NCBI GenBank assembly: GCA_964495705.1
Contig: CAZBWS010000015.1
Span: 1 to 36,697, forward strand
Length of the DNA stretch: 36,697 nt
From: CAZBWS01 sp964495705
GTDB lineage: Bacteria > Pseudomonadota > Gammaproteobacteria > HTCC5015
Reading direction: 5' to 3'
Position 1 is the stretch's first letter; each line of letters starts with the position of its first letter. Of this stretch, positions 15,724-24,465 are shown piece after piece. Position numbers and translations under genes: made by a program. Under the pieces are notes generated by a model that was given only the letters and a program-made list of their open reading frames with translations, made no database searches and was not told where the DNA came from.

Positions 15724-16998
15724 TCAGCCCTTCTCCCAGGCGCCTTTAGTATCAATAACAACTCCCTTTTTTGGCTTCTTGTCAGAGAAGCCCTTGTGAT
15801 CAACCAACAAAACATGTATATCGGCTAACTCATGTGCTTCCTCCATCGTGACTAAATCCACAGAAGAAAGCTTTTCTGGCAACACACGTACATTTGGTTC
15901 AACTGCCAACAGACGCCCCGCATGGTAAGCAATCATCGTTTCAACAATACCAACGGCTGGGCTTTCTCTTAGGTCATCGATATCTGGTTTAAACGCTAAG
16001 CCATAAAATGAGATTGTCACGTCTGACAAAGACTTATTCGAATTTCTCTGCAATATGTCGGATATAGCAACTTTAATCTTATCTGCAACCCAAGCTGGTT
16101 TAGAATCATTTACTTTACGGGCAGTGTGAATCAGTCTAGCCCTATCAGGTGTTCTGCTTACAATAAACCACGGATCTACTGCAATACAGTGTCCACCAAC
16201 CCCAGGGCCCGGCTGCAATATGTTTATTCTTGGGTGCCTATTCGCTAACTTAATTAGCTCCCAAACATCAATTTTTAACTCCTCACAAATCACCGACAAT
16301 TCATTTGCAAATGCAATCTGAACATCCCTACAGCTGTTTTCCGTCAATTTTGCCATTTCAGCTGTTCGCGCATTTGTAACGACACACTCACCCGTAACAA
16401 AAGTCTTATACAGTTCTACTGCTGCCAGTGAACATGCACTGGTCATTCCGCCAATTACGCGGTCATTTTCTACCAGCTCACGCACCACATGCCCAGGCAG
16501 AACCCTCTCTGGACAGTGAGCAATCCGAATGTCGGACTGCTCCCCTTTGTCTTGAGGGAATGATAAATCAGGTCGCTCCTGCGCAAGCCAATTAGCCATC
16601 TCTTCTGTTGCCCCCACAGGGGATGTAGACTCCAATATAACGAGATCGCCAGACTTAAGTGACGGAGCAATTGTACAGCAAGCTGACTTAATGTATTTCA
16701 AATCGGGCTGTGGAACGCCCTCTTCCATATCAACTTGGAATGGAGTTGGAACAGCAATTAAAAACGCATCTGCAGGTTCGGCAGTCAACGTGGCTCGTAA
16801 GCTACCATTAGCAACTGCACTCTGAACCATTACATCCAAATCAGGCTCAACAATATGAATCTCGCCTCGATTGATTGTTTCTACTACGTCCTTGTTTACA
16901 TCTACCCCGATAACTTTTTTACCAACAGCCGCAAACATTGCAGCTGTTGGTAAACCAATATAACCAAGGCCAATTACAGAGACTGTTTCATATGACAT
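15724..16998 (-). CDS. wecC: UDP-N-acetyl-D-mannosaminuronate dehydrogenase WecC
   Basis: WecC oxidises UDP-ManNAc to UDP-ManNAcA with two NAD+. The 424 residues show VIGLGYIGLPTAA (8-20), AVPTPF (82-87), ESTSPVGAT (123-131), HCPERVLPG (161-169) and GPGVGGHCIAVDP with the catalytic cysteine C271. FKPDIDDLRESPA lies in the C-terminal domain. E. coli WecC is 420 aa. The start ATG is at 16998 and overlaps the wecB stop by one base. The product is the only clear uronic acid precursor of the cluster, which matters for the heparinase-fold protein downstream. Closely related UDP-Glc dehydrogenases are less likely given the wecB partner. Confidence 0.96.
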   Translation of the reverse strand: MSYETVSVIGLGYIGLPTAAMFAAVGKKVIGVDVNKDVVETINRGEIHIVEPDLDVMVQSAVANGSLRATLTAEPADAFLIAVPTPFQVDMEEGVPQPDLKYIKSACCTIAPSLKSGDLVILESTSPVGATEEMANWLAQERPDLSFPQDKGEQSDIRIAHCPERVLPGHVVRELVENDRVIGGMTSACSLAAVELYKTFVTGECVVTNARTAEMAKLTENSCRDVQIAFANELSVICEELKIDVWELIKLANRHPRINILQPGPGVGGHCIAVDPWFIVSRTPDRARLIHTARKVNDSKPAWVADKIKVAISDILQRNSNKSLSDVTISFYGLAFKPDIDDLRESPAVGIVETMIAYHAGRLLAVEPNVRVLPEKLSSVDLVTMEEAHELADIHVLLVDHKGFSDKKPKKGVVIDTKGAWEKG

Positions 16999-18128
16999 TA
17001 TTTATTACTCAATATATCCAAAATTCTAGAGCAGGCTTTACCGTCACCATAGGGGTTATGGGCCTCGCACATGGCGTGATATTTATCACCTTTTTGGAGC
17101 AGCTCGTTAAGAGAGTTGACGATAAGACTTTGATCCGTTCCAACCAATACAACGGTTCCTGCATCCACGGCTTCAGGTCTTTCCGTTGTTTCACGCATCA
17201 CTAGCACCGGCTTGCCCAAGCTAGGGGCCTCCTCTTGTATACCGCCAGAGTCAGTCAATATCACGGTAGACATGCGCATCAGGTTAACAAACGGGAGGTA
17301 TTCCAAAGGGGGTATCAAATAAACATTCTTAACCCCCTGCAAAATTCGTTGGACGGGTTCTTGCACACTAGGGTTTAAATGCACAGGGTATACAAACTGA
17401 GTTTCAGGATTAGCGCGGGCAGACTCAGCAATTGCCTGACAGATATCCTCAAAACCCTGGCCAAAGCTCTCCCTTCTGTGCCCAGTTATGACCACAAGCT
17501 TTTTTTCTTCCGATATGAACGGGTAGTGAATTTTTAGCTTGTCCATCAGCTCACTATCGGACTCTATTTTTTCCACTACTTGTAATAATGCATCAATTAC
17601 TGAATTGCCCGTCACAAAAATTTGGTTTGAGGGTACGTTCTCTTGTAATAGTTTTTTTTCTGAGCCCGCCGTTGGGGCAAAGTGATATTGCGTCAAACAA
17701 CCCGTTAATTTTCGGTTTGCTTCTTCCGGCCACGGAGAATATATATTGCCAGTTCTCAGCCCAGCCTCAACGTGTCCTACTGGGATTTTTTCATAATATG
17801 CGGCCAAACTAGCCGCGAAGGTGGTTGCCGTGTCTCCATGTACCAAAACAACATCGGGCTGAAAATCCAGTAAAACTGGCTTAAGCTCCAGCAAAATTCG
17901 CGCCGTAATATCATTTAAGGCTTGGCCCGCCTTCATAATATCCAAATCGTAATCGGGGGTTATTTCAAATAGACTCAACACCTGATCAAGCATTTCACGG
18001 TGCTGTGCAGTCACGCACACTCTTGCTTCAAACCTATTATCTGAATCCAGGGCGTGAACAAGCGGAGCCATTTTGATAGCCTCCGGCCTTGTGCCAAATA
18101 CCGTTAAAATTTTTTTCTTCATTATCAT
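16998..18128 (-). CDS. wecB: UDP-N-acetylglucosamine 2-epimerase (non-hydrolysing) WecB
   Basis: WecB converts UDP-GlcNAc to UDP-ManNAc, the substrate of WecC. The 376 residues have GTRPEAIKM (12-20), VHGDT with D99, GHVEAGLRTG with E121, WPEEANR with E135, and GHRRE with H217. Each is offset by four from the E. coli catalytic set D95/E117/E131/H213. Start: the ATG at 18128 follows the ssb stop with no gap; a second ATG at 18122 would remove two residues, and neither has a clear ribosome binding site. First gene of the polysaccharide operon, apparently read through from ssb. Confidence 0.97.
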   Translation of the reverse strand: MIMKKKILTVFGTRPEAIKMAPLVHALDSDNRFEARVCVTAQHREMLDQVLSLFEITPDYDLDIMKAGQALNDITARILLELKPVLLDFQPDVVLVHGDTATTFAASLAAYYEKIPVGHVEAGLRTGNIYSPWPEEANRKLTGCLTQYHFAPTAGSEKKLLQENVPSNQIFVTGNSVIDALLQVVEKIESDSELMDKLKIHYPFISEEKKLVVITGHRRESFGQGFEDICQAIAESARANPETQFVYPVHLNPSVQEPVQRILQGVKNVYLIPPLEYLPFVNLMRMSTVILTDSGGIQEEAPSLGKPVLVMRETTERPEAVDAGTVVLVGTDQSLIVNSLNELLQKGDKYHAMCEAHNPYGDGKACSRILDILSNK

Positions 18129-18620
18129 TTAAAACGGAATATCATCATCAAAATCATCAGCAGGCATCGGTGCCTGCTGAGCGGGAGCGCGCTGCGCTGG
18201 CTGACTTTGTTGCTGCCCACCGCCATAACCGCCTTGCTGCTGGTTCTGGCCGCCGCCAAATGACTGTTCACCGCCGCCCTGGCCGCGCCCGCCCAACATC
18301 TGCATTTCACTCGCTACGATTTCGGTGGTGTAGCGGTCCTGACCATTTTTGTCTTGCCACTTACGTGTTTGCAAGCGACCTTCCACGTAGACTTGTGAAC
18401 CCTTACGTAGGTATTCGCCGACAATTTCTGCTAAACGATTGAAAAACACAACTCGGTGCCATTCGGTGCGGTCCTTCATTTCACCGCTTTGCTTGTCTTT
18501 CCATTGATCGGAGGTAGCAACGCTAACATTTGCCACGGCACCGCCACTGGGCATGTATTTTATTTCTGGGTCTTGCCCTAAGTGCCCTACTAGGATCACC
18601 TTATTAATGCCCTTCGCCAT
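18129..18620 (-). CDS. ssb: Single-stranded DNA-binding protein SSB
   Basis: SSB coats single-stranded DNA in replication, repair and recombination. The 163 aa comprise an OB-fold (1 to about 110, starting MAKGINKVILVGHLGQDPEI), a Gly/Gln-rich linker (about 112-150) and the acidic tip DDFDDDIPF that recruits partner proteins. A strong GGAGGAG lies about eight bases before the ATG. It sits between the MFS gene (47 bases upstream) and wecB (zero gap), with uvrA two genes away as in Pseudomonas. No LexA box was seen upstream. Confidence 0.98.
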   Translation of the reverse strand: MAKGINKVILVGHLGQDPEIKYMPSGGAVANVSVATSDQWKDKQSGEMKDRTEWHRVVFFNRLAEIVGEYLRKGSQVYVEGRLQTRKWQDKNGQDRYTTEIVASEMQMLGGRGQGGGEQSFGGGQNQQQGGYGGGQQQSQPAQRAPAQQAPMPADDFDDDIPF

Positions 18621-18649
18621 TTTCTCTCTCCTCCGAAATCAAGCCGCGT

Positions 18650-18658
18650 ATTATGACA
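18650..18658 (-). promoter_or_regulatory. Possible extended -10 promoter for ssb and the polysaccharide operon
   Basis: In the 47-bp gap upstream of ssb the minus strand reads TGTCATAAT, an extended -10 (TGn plus CATAAT), about 30 bases before the ssb ATG. No convincing -35 is present. If real it would also drive wecB and the genes after it, since none of the following gaps looks like a promoter. Confidence 0.35.
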
Positions 18659-18667
18659 GATAATTGG

Positions 18668-20011
18668 TCATATTTTTTGTGTATTAGCGCTAATTTCTGC
18701 TTCATTTGTTATTTTAGGGTCAAACCAAACGTAGGAAAGGCCGTCTGCTGCGACAACACTGACTTCTTCTACGCCAGGCATTGCTAGCAGCTTATCCGCA
18801 TCGACTGTCATATTAATAGCAAAACTGTTTAGCTTTGCCTCTAGCTTTACAGCCCACAGTAACAATAACCAGGCCACACCTAGGCACAGCACGGCCAACG
18901 CCAATCCCACAGGGCCAAGAACAGTTACGCCAACACCGCCTGCCAGCCCGCCAATAAAAGCGCCAAGGAACTGGCTGCTTGAATAAACCCCAAGTGCTGC
19001 GCCCTTTTGTCCGCCCACTGATAATTTTGACAGCTGCGCCGGCAAGCTTGCCTCCAATATATTGAAAGCCAAGAAGAAGATCATCAATGCCGCCAAGAAC
19101 ACAGGAGTAGCAGCAGCGCCAGCCAGTAGCACAGAGGCCGCTAACACGACGAAACAGGCCGACACTCTTAGGGCAGTTCGCACCGGAATCGCTTTGCCCA
19201 CGCGCATAATAACGGGGGCAGCCAGGCCCAATGAAATGACCATTAAAGGCAAGTAGACCCACCAATGCTTCGCCACAGGCAAGCCCATAGTATCTCGCAA
19301 CACAAAGGGCACAGACACAAAAATAGCCGTCAACAGGCCATGCAAGGTCAATATGCTAAAATTGAGTGTCATCAAACGCTTATCCAGCAATACCTTGTAA
19401 AGGGCAGCACCGGCCACACGCCGATCATTTGAGCGCACATTTGGCGTCGGCACTACAAACATAATCAAACCCGCACTGATCAACGCCAGCCCAGCGGTCA
19501 ACCAAAACAGCCCTGCCACACCTGTCCAAGCACTTAACAGCGGGCCTAATACTAGGGAGAGTAGGAATGACGCACCAATTGAAGCGCCAATAATCGCCAT
19601 CACCTTAGTGCGCTGACTGTCGCGACTCAGGTCTGACGCCAGTGCCATTACCGCCGCAGCGATAGCCCCTGCGCCTTGTAAAGCTCGAGCAGCAATTAAG
19701 GCATAAACATTGTCAGACAAAGCCGCTAATACGCTACCCGCTGCGAACAAAGCCAAGCCGGTGTAGATGACCGGCTTGCGCCCAAAGCGATCCGACAACA
19801 TGCCGAAGGGGATTTGCAATATAGCTTGAGTCAATCCATATGCACCTACAGCCAGGCCCAACAAAGCGGGCGTCGCCCCTGGCAGGCTATCCGCATACAA
19901 TGCCAATACCGGCAGCACCATGAACAGCCCCAGCATGCGAAACACATACACTAGGGCCAGCGATATTGCAGCGCGACGCTCACTAGCTAGCATTTTGTCA
20001 GACTGGTTCAT
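18668..20011 (-). CDS. MFS transporter with a small C-terminal soluble domain
   Basis: This 447-aa major-facilitator permease has about twelve hydrophobic helices. It has the loop 2-3 signature GMLSDRFGRKPVIYTGL (about 73-89) and RALQGAGAIAAAVMAL in helix 4, features of the drug:H+ antiporter (YajR-like) branch. About 50 residues after the last helix (from about 398, MTVDADKLLAMPGVEEVSVV) look like a ferredoxin-like cytoplasmic domain, as in E. coli YajR. Substrate unknown. It is divergent from uvrA, with a terminator-like hairpin in the gap upstream. An internal ATG at codon 7 is an alternative start. Confidence 0.9.
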   Translation of the reverse strand: MNQSDKMLASERRAAISLALVYVFRMLGLFMVLPVLALYADSLPGATPALLGLAVGAYGLTQAILQIPFGMLSDRFGRKPVIYTGLALFAAGSVLAALSDNVYALIAARALQGAGAIAAAVMALASDLSRDSQRTKVMAIIGASIGASFLLSLVLGPLLSAWTGVAGLFWLTAGLALISAGLIMFVVPTPNVRSNDRRVAGAALYKVLLDKRLMTLNFSILTLHGLLTAIFVSVPFVLRDTMGLPVAKHWWVYLPLMVISLGLAAPVIMRVGKAIPVRTALRVSACFVVLAASVLLAGAAATPVFLAALMIFFLAFNILEASLPAQLSKLSVGGQKGAALGVYSSSQFLGAFIGGLAGGVGVTVLGPVGLALAVLCLGVAWLLLLWAVKLEAKLNSFAINMTVDADKLLAMPGVEEVSVVAADGLSYVWFDPKITNEAEISANTQKI

Positions 20012-20030
20012 GCTGATGACCTGAAAACGC

Positions 20031-20054
20031 GAAAAAAACCCCCTAATGCGGGGC
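20031..20054 (-). terminator. Terminator-like hairpin upstream of the MFS gene
   Basis: On the minus strand CCCC (20053-20050), loop GCATTA, then GGGGG (20043-20039) and T7 (20038-20032). The stem is short (four pairs) but all G-C. It lies 20 bases before the MFS ATG, in that gene's leader, so it would act on MFS transcription started further upstream or on antisense transcripts from uvrA. Confidence 0.4.
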
Positions 20055-20090
20055 GCAATATTCTAACACAACAATTCTTTGCATTAAGGC

Positions 20091-20096
20091 TATAAT
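20091..20096 (+). promoter_or_regulatory. -10 element of the uvrA promoter
   Basis: A perfect TATAAT lies 25 bases before the uvrA ATG at 20122. No good -35 hexamer is seen 15-18 bases upstream. A start near 20103 would leave the in-frame ATG at 20095 outside the transcript, which supports the 20122 start. No CTG-N10-CAG LexA box is present in 20012-20121. Confidence 0.5.
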
Positions 20097-20121
20097 GCTC
20101 GATTTTGCAGCGGCAGTAGTT

Positions 20122-22944
20122 ATGAGCGACATCATCATCCGCGGGGCTCGCACCCACAACCTGAAGAACATCGACCTAGAGCTGCCGCGCGACAAGCTCA
20201 TTGTAATTACAGGCCTATCTGGCTCAGGCAAGTCCTCTCTTGCTTTCGATACCATTTTTGCCGAGGGCCAGCGCCGCTACGTGGAGTCTCTATCAGCCTA
20301 TGCTCGTCAATTTCTCTCGGTGATGGAAAAGCCCGACATTGATCACATTGAAGGCCTCTCTCCCGCTATTTCTATCGAGCAAAAGTCCACTTCACACAAC
20401 CCGCGCTCGACCGTCGGCACGATTACAGAAATCTATGATTACTTGCGCCTCATGTATGCCCGTGCGGGTACGCCGCGCTGCCCCGAGCATCAAACCACTC
20501 TGGAGGCACAGACGGTAAGCCAGATGGTAGACCATGTACTGGCGCTTCCCGAAGGCAGTAAGCTTATGCTCCTTGCTCCCGTGGTGCGTGAGCGCAAGGG
20601 CGAGCATGTACAGCTATTAGAGAGCTTGCGTGCTCAAGGCTATATCAGGGCGCGTATTGATGGCGAGCTTTGCGAGCTGGACGACGCACCAGAACTAGAT
20701 CGCCACAAAAAGCATACCATTGAAGTGGTTATAGACCGCTTTAAGGTGCGAGAGGATCTTAAGCAGCGCCTCGCCGAATCTTTTGAAACCGCTCTACACC
20801 TAGCCGAAGACATCGCCATCATCGCACCTATGGACAAGGACGGTGACTTAGAACAACAGACTTTTTCGGCTAAGTTCGCCTGCTCAATATGCGGCTACAG
20901 CATCCCAGAATTAGAACCTAAATTATTTTCCTTCAACAATCCCGCAGGCGCCTGCGCCAGCTGTGACGGCTTGGGTATGCGGCAAATATTTGACGAACAA
21001 CAAGTCGTGTTGAATGCCCACCTCAGCCTAGCTGGCGGCGCTATCCGTGGCTGGGATCGACGCAACGCTTACTACTTTCAAATGCTCGAATCTTTGGCGA
21101 CGCATTATGAATTTGACGTTGAAACTCCTTTTGACAAGCTCAGTAGTAAAATCCGAAAAGTGATTCTACATGGTAGCGGCAAAGAGAAAATTGAGTTCAA
21201 CTACAAGGGCGACAGCGGCACCCAGTGGAACAAAACTCATGCATTTGAAGGCATTATCCCGAATATGGAACGGCGCTATCGCGATACGGAATCTAATGCA
21301 GTTCGCGAAGAGTTGGGCAAATACCAAATACAGGAGGCCTGCTCTATATGTGATGGCACTCGTCTAAACCAAGCGGCGCGTAATGTCTTTGTTGCGGATA
21401 CGCCGCTGGCTGGCATCACAGCTTTGTCTATTGAGGAGGCGCATAATTTTTTCGCCGACTTGCAACTCGAAGGCGCTAAGGGTGAAGTGGCGGATAAAAT
21501 TCTGCGCGAGATCCGCCTGCGCATTAATTTTTTAATTAATGTAGGGCTGGACTATTTATCCTTGGATCGCGGTGCCGACACCCTCTCCGGCGGTGAAGCG
21601 CAACGTATTCGCCTAGCCTCACAAATTGGCGCCGGCCTTGTTGGCGTCATGTATGTGCTAGATGAGCCTTCCATTGGCCTGCATCAACGTGACAATGATC
21701 GTCTGCTTAACACACTCAAGTACCTACGCGACCTAGGCAACACCGTGATTGTCGTCGAGCACGACGAAGACGCCGTGCGCCTAGCCGACTATGTTGTCGA
21801 CATAGGCCCGGGCGCTGGGGTACACGGCGGCCATATAGTCGCCCGAGGCACCCCTCAACAAGTCGCAGACAGCCCAGACTCCATTACTGGCCAGTACTTG
21901 TCAGGTAAAAAATCCATCGTCATTCCCGAACAGCGTATTAAACCCTCTGACAAGCATATCCGCATCAAGGGTGCTAAAGGCAATAATCTAGCTGGTGTTA
22001 ATGCGGATATCCCCATAGGCTTACTTACTTGTGTAACTGGCGTGTCAGGTTCGGGCAAGTCTACATTGATTAACGACACCCTATACGCACAAAGCGCTAG
22101 AGACCTCAACGGCAGCAGTTTGCAACCAGCCCCCGTAGATGTCATCGAAGGCCTGGAGCATGTCGACAAAGTAATAGACATTGACCAAAGCCCCATCGGT
22201 CGCACCCCGCGCTCCAACCCAGCCACTTACACTGGCCTATTTACAACGATTCGAGAACTGTTTTCTGGTACAGCCGAAGCCCGCTCTCGAGGCTATAAGC
22301 CAGGGCGTTTCAGCTTTAACGTCAAAGGCGGACGCTGTGAATCCTGTCAGGGTGACGGGCTGATCAAGGTTGAAATGCACTTCTTACCCGACGTCTACGT
22401 ACCCTGCGACCTATGTAAGGGTAAGCGTTATAACCGCGAAACCCTAGAGGTGCGCTATAAGAGCAAAAATATTCACGAAGTCCTCGCCATGACGGTAGAA
22501 GAAGCGGCGCCATTTTTTAGTGCCGTGCCCGTGTTACACAGAAAGCTACAGACTTTATTAGATGTAGGTCTGAGCTATATCACCCTAGGGCAAAACGCGA
22601 CCACCCTGTCTGGAGGTGAGGCGCAACGGGTTAAGTTAGCCCGAGAATTATCGAAGCGCGATACGGGCAAGACTTTGTACATACTGGATGAGCCTACGAC
22701 CGGGTTACACTTTCACGATGTAGACCAGTTGCTCAAAGTCATTCACCGCCTTCGTGATCATGGCAACACGATTGTGATTATCGAGCACAATTTAGACGTA
22801 ATAAAAACGGCAGACTGGGTGATTGACCTTGGCCCCGAAGGCGGCAGTAAAGGCGGGAAAATCATCGCAACGGGAACGCCTGAACAGGTTTCAGAAAACC
22901 CTCAATCCTTTACCGGGCATTATTTAAAACCACTGCTTAATTAA
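20122..22944 (+). CDS. uvrA: UvrABC excision nuclease subunit A
   Basis: UvrA is the damage-sensing ATPase of nucleotide excision repair. From the ATG at 20122 (MSDIIIRGARTHNLKNI) the protein is 940 aa, the E. coli length. The upstream ATG at 20095 adds nine unconserved residues. Two ABC modules are visible: Walker A GLSGSGKSS (31-39) and later GVSGSGKST, signatures LSGGEAQRI and LSGGEAQRV, and Walker B YVLDEPSIGLH and YILDEPTTGLH. Two zinc modules are seen, CSICG with CASCDGLG in the first half and CESCQGDG with CDLCKGKR in the second. It is followed by a strong terminator and is divergent from the MFS gene. Confidence 0.98.
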   Translation: MSDIIIRGARTHNLKNIDLELPRDKLIVITGLSGSGKSSLAFDTIFAEGQRRYVESLSAYARQFLSVMEKPDIDHIEGLSPAISIEQKSTSHNPRSTVGTITEIYDYLRLMYARAGTPRCPEHQTTLEAQTVSQMVDHVLALPEGSKLMLLAPVVRERKGEHVQLLESLRAQGYIRARIDGELCELDDAPELDRHKKHTIEVVIDRFKVREDLKQRLAESFETALHLAEDIAIIAPMDKDGDLEQQTFSAKFACSICGYSIPELEPKLFSFNNPAGACASCDGLGMRQIFDEQQVVLNAHLSLAGGAIRGWDRRNAYYFQMLESLATHYEFDVETPFDKLSSKIRKVILHGSGKEKIEFNYKGDSGTQWNKTHAFEGIIPNMERRYRDTESNAVREELGKYQIQEACSICDGTRLNQAARNVFVADTPLAGITALSIEEAHNFFADLQLEGAKGEVADKILREIRLRINFLINVGLDYLSLDRGADTLSGGEAQRIRLASQIGAGLVGVMYVLDEPSIGLHQRDNDRLLNTLKYLRDLGNTVIVVEHDEDAVRLADYVVDIGPGAGVHGGHIVARGTPQQVADSPDSITGQYLSGKKSIVIPEQRIKPSDKHIRIKGAKGNNLAGVNADIPIGLLTCVTGVSGSGKSTLINDTLYAQSARDLNGSSLQPAPVDVIEGLEHVDKVIDIDQSPIGRTPRSNPATYTGLFTTIRELFSGTAEARSRGYKPGRFSFNVKGGRCESCQGDGLIKVEMHFLPDVYVPCDLCKGKRYNRETLEVRYKSKNIHEVLAMTVEEAAPFFSAVPVLHRKLQTLLDVGLSYITLGQNATTLSGGEAQRVKLARELSKRDTGKTLYILDEPTTGLHFHDVDQLLKVIHRLRDHGNTIVIIEHNLDVIKTADWVIDLGPEGGSKGGKIIATGTPEQVSENPQSFTGHYLKPLLN

Positions 22945-22959
22945 TAACTAAGCTGGCAC

Positions 22960-22989
22960 AAAAAAGCCGAGCATAAGCTCGGCTTTTTT
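22960..22989. terminator. Bidirectional intrinsic terminator between uvrA and rplQ
   Basis: GCCGAGC (22966-22972), loop ATAA, GCTCGGC (22977-22983), flanked by A6 before and T6 after. The symmetry lets it end both uvrA (plus) and the ribosomal/alpha operon (minus). Confidence 0.95.
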
Positions 22990-23010
22990 AATACCAAAAA
23001 CTAAGCAATG

Positions 23011-23418
23011 CTAGTCTTCAGCAGCTTCCTCAACAGCAGGTGCTGCAACTGGACGATCGACCAGCTCAACATACGCCATAGGCGCGTTATCACCAGCGCG
23101 GAAACCGCACTTTAGGATACGGCTATAGCCGCCCTGGCGATCCTTGTAACGAGGGCCTAGCTCATTAAATAGCTTTGCAACAATTTTGTCTGCGGCACGG
23201 TTGTTACCTAGGCGAGAAAACGCAAGGCGACGGTTGGCGACATTATCGTTCTTAGCCAGTGTGATCAATGGCTCAGTAACACGACGCAGTTCTTTTGCCT
23301 TAGGTAGAGTTGTTTTAATCAACTCGTGCTCAAACAAAGAGCTAGACATGTTAGTGAACATAGCTTTACGGTGAGAGCTGTTACGGCCGAGTTGACGACC
23401 TGATTTACGATGGCGCAT
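23011..23418 (-). CDS. rplQ: 50S ribosomal protein L17
   Basis: L17 lies on the back of the 50S subunit near the peptide exit. The 135 aa begin with the conserved MRHRKSGRQLGRNSSHRKAM and include the TTLPKAKELRRVTEPLI helix. The C-terminus carries an acidic/alanine tail (PVAAPAVEEAAED), making it a few residues longer than the 127-aa E. coli protein. It is the last gene of the alpha operon, 33 bases after rpoA and just ahead of the shared terminator. Confidence 0.98.
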   Translation of the reverse strand: MRHRKSGRQLGRNSSHRKAMFTNMSSSLFEHELIKTTLPKAKELRRVTEPLITLAKNDNVANRRLAFSRLGNNRAADKIVAKLFNELGPRYKDRQGGYSRILKCGFRAGDNAPMAYVELVDRPVAAPAVEEAAED

Positions 23419-23451
23419 GGCTCAATCTTCCTACTTCAATATGGTAACGGT

Positions 23452-24444
23452 TTAGCTGGCTTCTTTAGCGATAGTCGCTGGTGGCCAATTTTCTAGGCGC
23501 ATGCCCAGAGATAGGCCGTGCTGTGCCAACACGTCTTTAATTTCGGTTAATGACTTCTTACCTAAGTTAGGAGTCTTTAACAACTCAACTTCAGTACGCT
23601 GAATCAAATCACCGATATAGTAAATATTTTCTGCTTTCAGACAATTAGCTGAACGTACCGTCAACTCCAAGTCATCTACAGGGCGCAACAATACTGGATC
23701 AACATCCGCAGAATCGTCTTCTTCTTCAGTGACCGTTTCAGCTTGCAGGTCTACAAATACAGAAATTTGCTCTTGCAAGATAGTCGCTGCACGGCGAATA
23801 GACTCTTCTGGGTCAATCGTTCCATTTGTTTCCAAATCGATGATCAACTTATCTAAGTCAGTACGCTGCTCAACACGAGCACTTTCAACATTGTAAGCCA
23901 CACGGTAAACAGGGCTAAAGCTAGCGTCGACTTGTAGAGTACCTACAGCACGAGTCTCACCTTCTTCCAGTTTACGTTGACTAGCTGGCTGGTAACCGCG
24001 GCCTTTCATAACTTTCAAAGTCATGTTTAGCTCGCCTTCCTGTGTCATGTTAGCAATCACATGATCAGGGTTTTTGATTTCAACGTCATGGTCGACTTGA
24101 ATATCAGCGGCTGTAACGGCACCAGAACCTTTCTTACTCAGTGTCAAAACCACTTCGTTCTTGGCGTGTAATACAATTGCTAAACCTTTAAGGTTCAACA
24201 AAATATCTAGTACATCTTCCTGTACACCTTCAATAGTAGTGTACTCATGCAATACGCCTTCGATTTGAACTTCTGTTACCGCAGCCCCAGGCATAGACGA
24301 TAACAAAATACGGCGCAAAGCGTTACCTAGAGTGTGGCCAAAGCCACGCTCTAATGGCTCTAAAACTACCTTGGCACGGGTGTCAGAGGTCTGCTGCACG
24401 TCGACTAGACGCGGCTTCAGAAACTCATTTACATTGGCTGACAT
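23452..24444 (-). CDS. rpoA: RNA polymerase alpha subunit
   Basis: Alpha nucleates RNA polymerase assembly and contacts UP elements and activators. The 330 residues hold the N-terminal dimer domain (RGFGHTLGNALRRILLSS at 33-50, GVLHEYTTIEGVQED), an acidic linker (EEEDDSADVD, about 240-249) and the C-terminal DNA-binding domain. That domain has LTVRSANCLKAENIYYIGDL (R264 equals E. coli R265) and NLGKKSLTEIK. E. coli alpha is 329 aa. It lies between rpsD and rplQ as in other gammaproteobacteria. Confidence 0.99.
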   Translation of the reverse strand: MSANVNEFLKPRLVDVQQTSDTRAKVVLEPLERGFGHTLGNALRRILLSSMPGAAVTEVQIEGVLHEYTTIEGVQEDVLDILLNLKGLAIVLHAKNEVVLTLSKKGSGAVTAADIQVDHDVEIKNPDHVIANMTQEGELNMTLKVMKGRGYQPASQRKLEEGETRAVGTLQVDASFSPVYRVAYNVESARVEQRTDLDKLIIDLETNGTIDPEESIRRAATILQEQISVFVDLQAETVTEEEDDSADVDPVLLRPVDDLELTVRSANCLKAENIYYIGDLIQRTEVELLKTPNLGKKSLTEIKDVLAQHGLSLGMRLENWPPATIAKEAS

Positions 24445-24465
24445 ATTCGGCGCTCCGTTGTTTGA

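Noticed and set aside
18089..18442. Plus-strand open frame over ssb and the wecB start
   Set aside because: It is antisense to ssb, has no family resemblance, and is arginine- and histidine-rich as expected for the complement of a Gly/Gln-coding linker.
18621..18667. Search for an ops/JUMPstart element at the head of the polysaccharide operon
   Set aside because: No GGCGGTAG-type sequence was seen upstream of ssb, wecB or the WbpM-like gene, so RfaH-type control is not supported.
20095..20121. Nine-codon N-terminal extension of uvrA
   Set aside because: UvrA proteins start directly before IIIRGARTHNLKN. The upstream ATG overlaps the -10 element, so 20122 is preferred.
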